From the NCBI GenBank assembly GCA_016841325.1, contig JAENZJ010000029.1:1-38826 (forward strand): a DNA stretch of 38,826 nucleotides. Direction: 5' to 3'. Under the pieces are notes generated by a model. That model worked only from the letters and a program-made list of their open reading frames with translations. It ran no database searches and was not told the DNA's origin. Each line of letters starts with the position of its first letter. Within the stretch, counting starts at the first letter, position 1. Origin of the DNA: Thermincola carboxydiphila (GTDB lineage Bacteria > Bacillota > Thermincolia > Thermincolales > UBA2595). Positions 1-7,573 of the stretch are shown piece by piece. The translations under genes were made by a program, and so were the position numbers.

Positions 1-1
1 C

Positions 2-229
2 GGGTATCTGACCCTGTTGGCCAGGTCACTTATCTGGATAGCTGTTTTGCAGCGTTTGCCCTTATCCTTTGCTTATCCGGTGTTGAGCCTCTCGTTTGTA
101 ATTATCCTGTTTGCTTCCAATTACATTTTTCAGGAACCGTTAACATCCTGTAAATTAGTCGGAAGTACACTTATTATTTCAGGAGTTATTGTGATTTCCA
201 TAGGTATGAAAAGAGGAGCAGAAAAATAA
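2..229 (+). CDS. EmrE/DMT-type small membrane protein, 5' partial
   Basis: The reading frame is open to the left edge of the window, so the gene is cut and its start is not visible. The TTG at 17 is only an internal possibility. The visible ~75 residues contain two hydrophobic helices, a short PVLSLSF stretch and a C-terminal helix ending in GMKRGAEK. This matches the last two to three helices of a small multidrug resistance/EamA-like protein (drug/metabolite transporter superfamily). Its TAA overlaps the ATG of the next gene by one base (TAATG), so the two are translationally coupled and probably form a hetero-oligomer, as in paired SMR or ArnE/ArnF proteins. The substrate cannot be told from sequence. 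A lipid-linked sugar flippase role is conceivable because a GT-C glycosyltransferase lies 3 kb downstream, but that is inference. Confidence 0.7.
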   Translation, partial: GYLTLLARSLIWIAVLQRLPLSFAYPVLSLSFVIILFASNYIFQEPLTSCKLVGSTLIISGVIVISIGMKRGAEK

Positions 230-573
230 TGGTTTATGTATATATACTATTTATGGTATTATTCACTGTAGCAGGACAACTGCTGGCCAAGAAGGGGGCC
301 CTGAGTATAAGCTTCAGGGAGAAAGGAAGGGCCGGCATAAAAAAGATAATAAATAAATACATAATTTTGGCAGGGGTTATACTAATTATTACACCGGTTT
401 TTTATTACCTGGCTTTAAAAGAGCTGGACCTTTCAGTGGCATATGCATTTACGGGACTCAATTATGTCCTGGTGAGCATTGGCGGGAAGGCATTTTTTGC
501 CGAAAAACTAAGCAAATATCACTATGTGGGAATGGCGCTGATTTTCCTTGGACTGGTTGTTTTCCCATTATAA
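229..573 (+). CDS. EmrE/DMT-type small membrane protein (second of a pair)
   Basis: This 114-residue protein has four predicted membrane helices, with a basic loop after helix 1 (around residues 27-43, rich in R and K). That is the size and layout of SMR/ArnE-ArnF-type half transporters. The segment LSVAYAFTGLNYVLVSIGGK (about residues 67-86) resembles the conserved helix 3 of the family. The helix-1 glutamate of classical EmrE drug exporters is not obvious (the segment reads AGQLLAKKG), so drug export is not supported and a lipid or sugar substrate is at least as likely. It starts one base inside the stop of the upstream partner and is followed after 20 bases by the ABC transporter genes. 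Confidence 0.75.
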   Translation: MVYVYILFMVLFTVAGQLLAKKGALSISFREKGRAGIKKIINKYIILAGVILIITPVFYYLALKELDLSVAYAFTGLNYVLVSIGGKAFFAEKLSKYHYVGMALIFLGLVVFPL

Positions 574-593
574 ATATTAAGGGAGGGAGATAT

Positions 594-1667
594 GTGAAAA
601 AAAGGATTAATGCTTCTGTAATCAAAACTTTCATCGCATCAGTTATGTTGCTGGCTCTGTTTGTGCCCGCCGGCTGCAGTCCGCAAAAAAGTGATTCCGA
701 AAATACGGGAGTCCAAATTGCTCCGGCTAAAATCAGGATATCACTGCAGTATGGTCTGGGTTACGCCCCGCTTCAGATAATGAAGGAAAAGAAACTGATT
801 GAAAAATACCTGCCCGGTATAGAGGTGGAGTGGATACAATTGGGGACAGGAGGACTGATCAGGGAATCACTTATTGCAGGTGACCTTGATGCCGGTTTTA
901 TGGGAATACCACCTTACCTGATAGCATGGGACAAGGGAGTTGACTGGAAAATAGCAACAGCCCTGGCCAGTTCGCCACAGGGGCTGCAGACCTACAGGGA
1001 TGATATAAATTCTTTAAGTGACTTCAAAAAGGATGATAAAATAGCTGTACCTATCCCGGGCAGTGTGCAGCATATTCTGTTGGCCATGGCGGCTGAAAAA
1101 GAACTGGAGGATCCCAAGGCTCTTGACAGCAACCTGGTTTCCATGGCTCACCCTGATGGGACCAATGCCCTGGTCAGTGAACGGGGCATTACCGCACATT
1201 TTACTTCACCACCCTACTTGTTTGAGGAACTTAATTCAGAGAATATTAAACAGGTAATCAATGCCGAGGAAGCCTTTGGCGGAGAACATACTTTCCTGGT
1301 CGGGGTTGTTACCAAAGATTTTCATGACAAATATCCTGCTGCCTATGCAGCTTTTGTTGCCGCAGTCAATGAGGCTATCTTCTATGTCAACCAGAATCCC
1401 CGGGAAGCGGCCAAAATGCTGGCCCCCCAATTTAAGATGACTGAAGAAGAGACATATGAATACCTGACATGGCCGGGAACAAATTATACCTCTACTCCTT
1501 ATGGCCTGATGGGATTTGCAGAATTCATGAAAATGTCGGGATATATCTCCAAAACACCTACAGATTACAGTGAAATAGCATGGGAGAACGTTGCAGCTGC
1601 TATTGGCAACAAGGCTGGCGGCATGTCACCGGTGGAAGAAGCCCAGCACAGGAAGAGAACCAAATGA
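594..1667 (+). CDS. ABC transporter substrate-binding lipoprotein (NMT1/SsuA-like)
   Basis: The 357-residue protein has a lipoprotein signal peptide: a basic start, a hydrophobic run, and a VPAGC lipobox with the lipidated Cys at about residue 28. The mature part begins with the SLQYGLGYAPLQIMKEKKLI region typical of the NMT1/SsuA/TauA periplasmic-binding fold, followed by a GGLIRESLIAGDLDAGFMG segment. The family binds nitrate, sulfonates, taurine, or thiamine/riboflavin precursors; the ligand here cannot be assigned. The GTG start at 594 is chosen because GGGAGGGAG lies just upstream and the ATG at 592 runs straight into a stop. Its TGA overlaps the permease ATG (ATGA), so the gene is the first of a coupled three-gene importer operon. 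Confidence 0.88.
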   Translation: MKKRINASVIKTFIASVMLLALFVPAGCSPQKSDSENTGVQIAPAKIRISLQYGLGYAPLQIMKEKKLIEKYLPGIEVEWIQLGTGGLIRESLIAGDLDAGFMGIPPYLIAWDKGVDWKIATALASSPQGLQTYRDDINSLSDFKKDDKIAVPIPGSVQHILLAMAAEKELEDPKALDSNLVSMAHPDGTNALVSERGITAHFTSPPYLFEELNSENIKQVINAEEAFGGEHTFLVGVVTKDFHDKYPAAYAAFVAAVNEAIFYVNQNPREAAKMLAPQFKMTEEETYEYLTWPGTNYTSTPYGLMGFAEFMKMSGYISKTPTDYSEIAWENVAAAIGNKAGGMSPVEEAQHRKRTK

Positions 1668-2440
1668 AAAACAAATTTATCAACAGGGTGATTTTTATTA
1701 TTGTCTTATCAGTATTGTGGGAAGGTACTGTCAGGTCAGGATTTTTCCCTAAGGCCGAACGGTTATTTCCTTCCCTGGTAGATATTTTCGGGGCCCTTGC
1801 GGAGGTCACCCTTAGTGGGGAATTATTTGGGTTAATGGGCTATTCGCTTTACCTGATTTGCATAGGGCTGTTGATTGGGCTGGTTTTGGCCCTGGTATTA
1901 TCAATACTTGCCATATCTTCACAGACTTTGGCAAGTTTTGTGGACACTGCTGTTACCATTATGCATCCACTTCCGGGAATAGCCTTGCTGCCCCTGGCGA
2001 TACTTTGGTTCGGTATAGGCAGGGAGCCTATTGTTTTTATCATTGTACATGCAATACTGTGGCCAATGATCCTGAACATCCTGGCCGGTTTCAGGTCCAT
2101 ACCGGCACTTTACAGGGAAGTTGGACAAAACATCGGACTGTCAGGACCGAGACTGGCCATTTCTATTATGGTGCCGGCAGCATTTCCATACCTGCTGGCC
2201 GGGTTTAAGATTGGATGGGCAAGGGCCTGGCGGGCACTGATAGCTGCCGAAATGATTTTTGGAACCTCCGGAACTCAGGGAGGATTGGGTTGGTTCATCT
2301 ACCAGCAGAGGTATTTTATTAATATTTCCGGCGTTTTTGCTGCACTGATTGTAATTATGGTTATCGGTATACTTATCGAAGATATCTTATTTGGATTTAT
2401 AGAAAGGAAAACGGTAAAACGATGGGGAATGACGGCCTGA
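1664..2440 (+). CDS. ABC transporter permease (SsuC/TauC-like)
   Basis: This 258-residue inner-membrane permease has about six helices and the BPD_transp_1 cytoplasmic EAA-type loop (REVGQNIGLSGPRLAISIMVP, about residues 151-171, where the usual EAA...G is relaxed to REVGQNIG). The downstream segment GFKIGWARAWRALIAAEM is characteristic of the SsuC/TauC/NrtB group. The ATG at 1664 overlaps the stop of the binding-protein gene. A longer reading frame from 1580 is open, but it lies inside the upstream gene and adds no recognisable sequence. The 3' end overlaps the ATPase gene by 19 bases. Together the three genes form one importer. Confidence 0.9.
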   Translation: MKNKFINRVIFIIVLSVLWEGTVRSGFFPKAERLFPSLVDIFGALAEVTLSGELFGLMGYSLYLICIGLLIGLVLALVLSILAISSQTLASFVDTAVTIMHPLPGIALLPLAILWFGIGREPIVFIIVHAILWPMILNILAGFRSIPALYREVGQNIGLSGPRLAISIMVPAAFPYLLAGFKIGWARAWRALIAAEMIFGTSGTQGGLGWFIYQQRYFINISGVFAALIVIMVIGILIEDILFGFIERKTVKRWGMTA

Positions 2441-3207
2441 TACACCGGGAAGAATCCGGAAAACTGAGGGTTATTGATGTAAATAAAACATTTACCGGCG
2501 GCAGGCAAAACCTGGCTGTCCTGGCAAATGTCAATATTGAGATAAATAAAGGTGACTTTGTATGCATTTTGGGACCCTCCGGTTGTGGGAAGACAACACT
2601 GTTAAGATGTATTGCCGGTTTGGAAAAACCGGACAGCGGGGAAATTTTGCTGGGCCCAAATTCTGTCAGGGGGCCTGGTCCTGACCGTATCGTGGTCTTT
2701 CAGGATTTTGACCAGTTGCTGCCCTGGAAAACGGTCAAGGAAAATGTGGCTTTCCCCCTGAAGGTTAACCAAAAGGCATCCCGGGACAAAATCAGGGAAA
2801 CCGTAAACCGGAACCTGACTCTTGTCGGACTGGATGAATTTGAAAATTATTATCCACACCAGCTTTCCGGGGGAATGAAGCAGCGGGCTGCCATAGCAAG
2901 GGCCCTGGCAGCAAATCCGGAAGTCCTTTTGATGGATGAACCGTTTGCCAGTGTCGATTCCCAGACCAGGACGTCACTGCAGAATGAACTGATCAGAATA
3001 TGGGAAAAATTTCAGCCGACAATTGTATTTATTACCCACAATATTGAGGAGGCCGTGATACTGGGCAGCAGGATTGCAGTAATGAGCAGCCGGCCCGGCA
3101 CCATCAGAAAAGTTGTCACCAACGGGCTTCCAAGGCCGCGGACCGTGATAACTGCAGGTTTTAGTGAAATATGGAATGAACTGCACAACTTATTGGTTAA
3201 TAACTGA
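2422..3207 (+). CDS. ABC transporter ATP-binding protein (SsuB/TauB-like)
   Basis: The 261-residue ATPase has a Walker A motif GPSGCGKTT (about residues 50-58), a Q-loop in VVFQDFDQLLPW, the signature LSGGMKQR, a Walker B VLLMDEPFASVD and the switch histidine in FITHN. DQLLPWKTVKENVAFPL is the form seen in the nitrate/sulfonate/taurine import branch. It energises uptake through the upstream permease and binding lipoprotein. The start lies inside the permease gene and there is no separate promoter. The last 11 bases overlap the 3' end of the convergent glycosyltransferase gene, and no terminator hairpin is visible between them, so the convergent transcripts may run into each other. Confidence 0.92.
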   Translation: MGNDGLIHREESGKLRVIDVNKTFTGGRQNLAVLANVNIEINKGDFVCILGPSGCGKTTLLRCIAGLEKPDSGEILLGPNSVRGPGPDRIVVFQDFDQLLPWKTVKENVAFPLKVNQKASRDKIRETVNRNLTLVGLDEFENYYPHQLSGGMKQRAAIARALAANPEVLLMDEPFASVDSQTRTSLQNELIRIWEKFQPTIVFITHNIEEAVILGSRIAVMSSRPGTIRKVVTNGLPRPRTVITAGFSEIWNELHNLLVNN

Positions 3208-4471
3208 TCCGGGCCCTTTGTACGGTCCGCCAAATCACCCCGATAAAGTGGGCTGAGCCTATAATCAGTAAGGGCATTAAGTGAAATACATATCTGGGCA
3301 GAGGTAGAAAAATAAGCTGGACCAGGGTCATCACAATGACAGCAGCGGTAAGCACCCTCAGGCTGGGGTGGCCTATCCCGGCTAGAAGGCCCAGCCAGCC
3401 CAGCACCACGACCGGTAGATGGATTATTTTCAACCCCAGGAAAAAATCACCGGTATACCTTTCCCAGGGTTCCCCGAACATAATACTGAATTTGCCGACC
3501 GTAAACCACTTCAGGTATAGCAGGGTTTCATTTCTAAAACCACTGATTATCCGGTTAACGGCGTGTCTTGTCTGGTCTTCGGGAGCAACACCCTCAAAGA
3601 GCTTTTCGACACCCAGCCGATAATAGGGGTCAGCGCCTGCCAGGAGCGGGTTTCCAGTCTGGGTTGCTGTAAGGATCACTTCATTAAATGTGAGATAATT
3701 CCTTACCCACCATGGAGTCATTACCAGGAAAAAGAAGATACTGAAGATGAGGAACATCTTTAAGGTGTTCCTCTTTTCGTACTGCAGCCAGGTCAGGACA
3801 AAAGGGACAAAGAATAACAGCGCCAACTGGGGCTTGGTAAGTACGGCAATTCCGAAAAAGGCGCCGCTGACCCCGCTAAGGGCCAGGGAATTCCGTTCCA
3901 GGGCCAAAATTATTGAATAAATATAAGCCAGGAATAAGAAAGTAAAAAGAGATTCCGTCAGAAACGCACTGGCACTCCAGATTAACGGCGGGTATACAGC
4001 TGCCACCAGGGCTGCGGCAGCTGCTGTGAACCTGCTGCCTGACTTGCGGCCGATCAGGTAAACCAGGCCTACTGCGGCTGTCAGCATTAGGGCCTGGTAG
4101 ATGCGGACAGCGGTGACCGGGCTTTCCGGGTAGTAGCCGTGGAGCTTATATACCAGGGCCAGGAACATGGGGAAGCCCGGGGTAACATAGGCATTGGGTG
4201 ATTCTGAGCGGTAACCGTATACTTTTTTATCAAGGAGCTGCCTGACCATAATGTTATAGTTCTGTCCGTCACTGAACGGACCGGGCTGCTCTATACCTGT
4301 GATGAAGTAGACCCTCAGGGAAAGTGCCAACAGGAGTATCAGTCCTAAAGTTACTATCTCCCTTATGTCCCAACGGGGCCGGGTGGACCACCGGTATGCT
4401 GTCCCTGCCGGTTTCAGGATATTTTGGTTAAATGAATTTGTATTAAAAGTGCTCAGTTTATTAGACAGCAT
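3197..4471 (-). CDS. GT-C family glycosyltransferase (PMT/ArnT-like membrane protein)
   Basis: This 424-residue polytopic membrane protein has roughly ten helices. The first loop after helix 1 carries PFSDGQNYN followed by YVTPGFPMFLALVY. That is the organisation of GT-C transferases of the PMT/ArnT (glycosyltransferase 39/83) type, where an acidic residue in the first external loop is catalytic and the donor is a polyprenyl-phosphate sugar. The likely role is transfer of a lipid-linked sugar to a cell-envelope acceptor; the sugar and acceptor are unknown. The ATG at 4471 has a textbook GGAGGT five bases upstream on the minus strand. It is a single gene, divergent from the MetE-like gene and convergent with the ABC operon. 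Confidence 0.8.
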   Translation of the reverse strand: MLSNKLSTFNTNSFNQNILKPAGTAYRWSTRPRWDIREIVTLGLILLLALSLRVYFITGIEQPGPFSDGQNYNIMVRQLLDKKVYGYRSESPNAYVTPGFPMFLALVYKLHGYYPESPVTAVRIYQALMLTAAVGLVYLIGRKSGSRFTAAAAALVAAVYPPLIWSASAFLTESLFTFLFLAYIYSIILALERNSLALSGVSGAFFGIAVLTKPQLALLFFVPFVLTWLQYEKRNTLKMFLIFSIFFFLVMTPWWVRNYLTFNEVILTATQTGNPLLAGADPYYRLGVEKLFEGVAPEDQTRHAVNRIISGFRNETLLYLKWFTVGKFSIMFGEPWERYTGDFFLGLKIIHLPVVVLGWLGLLAGIGHPSLRVLTAAVIVMTLVQLIFLPLPRYVFHLMPLLIIGSAHFIGVIWRTVQRARISY

Positions 4472-4658
4472 GTTCTACCTCCGCTTGGTTTGCTTTGTTT
4501 ATTGTATTTTCGGATGCTGACTGTATTATTATCTCAATATCATACCAATTTATGACACATATCACAGAAATCATAATCAAATGGCGTTAAAATAAACCCA
4601 GGGGATAGACTATTAAGGCATACAATATGTTCCATAATTGGAATGGGGGTATGATTAA

Positions 4659-5699
4659 ATGAAAAAAAATATTAAACTTCCGGGGAATTGTATGACAACC
4701 GCTATGGGGATATTGCCGCATGAACGGGTAGATGAAGCCATGAAACTGGCACTGGGTGTCGATATACCCTTTTGGCCTCAGCTGCCTCGTGTTGGTTTCT
4801 ATGAAGACATGTATGTCCAGATAACTGATAACTTTCCCGGTATCCGGATAGATGAGAATGAACAGCGAATCCTGTTTGATACAGATACTTTTTACCGGGA
4901 ACTTAACGGTTATGTGGAAAACTTCGATAATGACGATTATTTTCGTATTCAGGGCAGGTATTCGGCTGTTTACCGCAGATTCCTGGAGGACCCTGGGATA
5001 GCCCGATATCCCCTGATCAGGGGTCAGTCCATCGGTCCTGTAAGCTTTGGTCTTAAAATCACTGATGAAAACAGGAAACCCATCATCTATAATGATGAAA
5101 TCAGGTTTTTCCTGTATGAGTTTATGTCAAGGAAGATTAATGTGCAGTACCGGGAGATGACGGCGGTTAATCCCAACAGTTTTGTGTGGATAGATGAACC
5201 CGGGCTGAGCTTCATATTTGGTTCTTTTACAGGATATCCAGCCGAAAAAGCTGGGAAGGACTACCGTGATTTCCTCAGCCTGCTGGAAGGTCCCAAAGGA
5301 ATTCACCTGTGTGGCAACCCTGACTGGTCGTTTCTGCTGGAGACCCTGGACCTTGATATACTCTCAATTGATATTTTCAGCAATGGTGAGATCTTTGTAA
5401 AATATATTGACCAGATCAGGGCGTTCCTTGATAAGGGAGGAATTATTTCCTGGGGTATTGTACCCACCCTGACCGAGGAGTATGTTCAGGAGTCGGTTGA
5501 AACACTGACCCGTCAGCTTGAGCAGTTGTGGACATATCTGGACAACCACGGCATCCCTGTAGAAACCGTAGTCAGGCAGGCATGGCTGGCACCGGCAAGG
5601 TGCTGTCTGGTAAATCTGGATGGAACAGCAACAGTTGACCAGGCCTTTACTGTACTTCGAAAAATTTCCGAAAAACTGAAAGAAAAGTATAATTTATAG
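4659..5699 (+). CDS. Short MetE-like (core methionine synthase / UROD-MetE superfamily) protein
   Basis: At 346 residues this is about half the length of classical cobalamin-independent methionine synthase (~750). It matches only the C-terminal catalytic barrel. Visible features are WIDEPGLSF (about residues 177-185), which corresponds to the DEP motif of MetE, the zinc-site pair H216-x-C218 in GIHLCGNPDW, and C315/C316 in APARCC, which supplies the last zinc ligand. Known stand-alone core MetE proteins accept methyl groups from corrinoid proteins and not from methyl-tetrahydrofolate. By analogy this protein may methylate homocysteine or another thiol from a methyl-corrinoid donor; that is inference. 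It is a single gene with a GGGGGT ribosome binding site, and no methyl-donor partner gene lies beside it. Confidence 0.75.
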   Translation: MKKNIKLPGNCMTTAMGILPHERVDEAMKLALGVDIPFWPQLPRVGFYEDMYVQITDNFPGIRIDENEQRILFDTDTFYRELNGYVENFDNDDYFRIQGRYSAVYRRFLEDPGIARYPLIRGQSIGPVSFGLKITDENRKPIIYNDEIRFFLYEFMSRKINVQYREMTAVNPNSFVWIDEPGLSFIFGSFTGYPAEKAGKDYRDFLSLLEGPKGIHLCGNPDWSFLLETLDLDILSIDIFSNGEIFVKYIDQIRAFLDKGGIISWGIVPTLTEEYVQESVETLTRQLEQLWTYLDNHGIPVETVVRQAWLAPARCCLVNLDGTATVDQAFTVLRKISEKLKEKYNL

Positions 5700-5779
5700 C
5701 AAAAAACACTAAAGTTTTTGTGGATTACACCGATATATACTCGGTAGATAATATTTCTGCTGGGTAGGGAGGAGTTCAG

Positions 5780-5977
5780 GTGCACATTTCTTCTCTGGTT
5801 AATTCAGCTTATTTTAAGCCACTTGTGCTGACAAAGGCCCGTGAGAACAAAAGTGCCGCAGATTACACTCCGGTGAATGTAGAAAACGGCTGTACAGGGG
5901 AGGGCCGGGATTTTGCGGTAATCCTTGAACTGACCCAAAAACAGGACAAAAATACCGACAGGGAGCGCCAGAAATAG
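5780..5977 (+). CDS. Small hypothetical protein, 65 residues
   Basis: A GTG start preceded at good spacing by GGGAGGAG gives a 65-residue soluble, charged protein with no membrane segment, cysteine motif or recognised domain. The strong ribosome binding site and the terminator placed exactly at its end argue that it is expressed. Its stop codon (5975-5977) lies inside the terminator hairpin, straddling loop and stem. It could be a small regulatory protein or an unannotated conserved peptide; no function is claimed. Confidence 0.5.
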   Translation: MHISSLVNSAYFKPLVLTKARENKSAADYTPVNVENGCTGEGRDFAVILELTQKQDKNTDRERQK

Positions 5978-5990
5978 GCGCTCCTGTTTC
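5961..5990 (+). terminator. Intrinsic terminator after the 65-residue ORF
   Basis: A perfect 8-bp stem GGAGCGCC / GGCGCTCC closes a 7-base loop and is followed by TGTTTCTT. The stop codon of the small gene sits in the loop and the start of the 3' arm. Confidence 0.75.
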
Positions 5991-6043
5991 TTCGGTCCTT
6001 TCGGGCAGCATTAATGATGACGGCATTTTTAAACGTGTTATAA

Positions 6044-6072
6044 TTGACTGTGAGTATGATATGTGATAAAAT
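6044..6072 (+). promoter_or_regulatory. Sigma-A type promoter for lysA
   Basis: TTGACT (6044-6049) and TAAAAT (6067-6072) are separated by exactly 17 bases and lie about 35 bases before the lysA GTG start, giving a short leader. A second -10-like TATAAT at 6039-6044 lacks a good -35 box. Confidence 0.55.
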
Positions 6073-6106
6073 TTAATGAAACTTTGCTGGGGAGGGAATT
6101 TGCACT

Positions 6107-7456
6107 GTGAAATTGCACGGGACAATGCGGATTAATGATAAAGGACATCTGGAGATTGGCGGATGTGATATCACTGAACTTGCCGCTGAATTTGGCACTC
6201 CTTTGTATGTTATGGATGAAAAACATTTAAGAGACAACTGCCGCCAGTACTATGAGGCCTTCACCGGAACATACCCCAACTCCCTGGTGATTTATGCAAG
6301 CAAGGCTTTTCTTACTTTAGCTATGTGTAAGCTGGTTGAATCTGAGGGACTGGGGCTTGACGTAGTGTCAGGAGGGGAACTGTATACTGCTCTGAAGGCG
6401 GGATTCCCCCGGGAGCTGATATATTTTCACGGCAACAACAAGTCACCTGAAGAGCTGCACATGGCCCTGGATGCAGGTATAGGGAGAATTGTGGCAGATA
6501 ACATCTACGAACTGGAAATGATCAACGAAATGTCCGGCAAAATGCGCACTAAGACCGATATCCTCATCAGGGTCACCCCTGGGATAGAGGCACATACACA
6601 TGAATACATCCAGACAGGACAGATTGACTCTAAGTTTGGTCTGGTTGTCAGTAATGGTCAGGCACTGGAAGGCATCAAAAAGGCCCTGGAGTGCGAAAAC
6701 CTTAATCTCGTTGGTCTACACTGTCATATAGGCTCACAGATATTCGAGCTGGAATCGTACCAGCACACTGCTGAGGTCATGATGGATTTCCTTGTCAGGG
6801 TATATCGGGAAACAGGACACAGGTTTGCGGAACTGAACCTGGGAGGAGGTTTTGGGATATATTATGCCTCCGGGGATAAACCCGCCAGTATCAGGACCTA
6901 TGCTGCCATGGTAATGGAGACGATCAGCCGGCAGTGTGAGGAGAACGGGTATCCAATGCCCCGGGTTATTGTTGAGCCCGGCCGTTCTATCGCGGGAACC
7001 GCAGGGATTACCCTCTATACGGTAGGGTCAGTAAAAGATATTCCGGGGGTCAGGAAATATGTTGCTGTTGACGGGGGGATGACAGATAATCCCAGGCCGG
7101 CACTTTACCAGGCACGTTATGAGGCCATACTTGCCAACAAGGCTGACAAACAGAAGGTTGAAGAGGTATCAATTGCCGGAAAATGCTGTGAGTCAGGTGA
7201 TATGCTGATTTGGGACCTGCATGTGCCTAAGGTGCAGCCGGGTGATATTCTTGCTGTTTCCAGTACCGGGGCCTATAACTATTCCATGTCCAGTAATTAC
7301 AACAGGCTGGGTAAACCTGCTGTGGTTTTTGTCAGGGACGGCAGGGCTGACCTGGTTGTCAGAAGAGAAACCTTTGATGATATTATCAGAAATGACATTT
7401 TGCCCGAAAGAATGAAAAAAGTCAAAATAAATACAGATTTAAAAGTATCAGGTTAG
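6107..7456 (+). CDS. lysA: Diaminopimelate decarboxylase
   Basis: LysA converts meso-diaminopimelate to L-lysine, the last step of lysine synthesis, using pyridoxal phosphate. The 449-residue length is usual. The PLP lysine is K66 in YASKAFLT; HCHIGSQI is near residue 205, the phosphate-binding GGGFGIYY near 248, EPGRSIAG near 289, and the catalytic cysteine motif CESGD near 360 reaches the active site of the other subunit. The C-terminal SSNYNR segment also fits the family. The GTG at 6107 is taken because GGGGAGGG lies 10 bases upstream; an ATG at 6125 would leave the ribosome binding site too far away. It appears to be monocistronic, bounded by its own promoter and a terminator. Confidence 0.95.
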   Translation: MKLHGTMRINDKGHLEIGGCDITELAAEFGTPLYVMDEKHLRDNCRQYYEAFTGTYPNSLVIYASKAFLTLAMCKLVESEGLGLDVVSGGELYTALKAGFPRELIYFHGNNKSPEELHMALDAGIGRIVADNIYELEMINEMSGKMRTKTDILIRVTPGIEAHTHEYIQTGQIDSKFGLVVSNGQALEGIKKALECENLNLVGLHCHIGSQIFELESYQHTAEVMMDFLVRVYRETGHRFAELNLGGGFGIYYASGDKPASIRTYAAMVMETISRQCEENGYPMPRVIVEPGRSIAGTAGITLYTVGSVKDIPGVRKYVAVDGGMTDNPRPALYQARYEAILANKADKQKVEEVSIAGKCCESGDMLIWDLHVPKVQPGDILAVSSTGAYNYSMSSNYNRLGKPAVVFVRDGRADLVVRRETFDDIIRNDILPERMKKVKINTDLKVSG

Positions 7457-7459
7457 TTT

Positions 7460-7496
7460 AACGGGGTGGGCTCAGGCCTGCCCCGTTGCTTTTACG
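7460..7496 (+). terminator. Intrinsic terminator of lysA
   Basis: The stem AACGGGG / CCCCGTT with an inner GGC / GCC pair lies directly after the lysA stop and is followed by GCTTTTAC. Confidence 0.65.
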
Positions 7497-7573
7497 ACAT
7501 TCCCTGCCTGCGATTCTTTTTTTTAAAGGAAAATTATGATATAATATTCCGGTAACCCACAAGGAGGACAACC

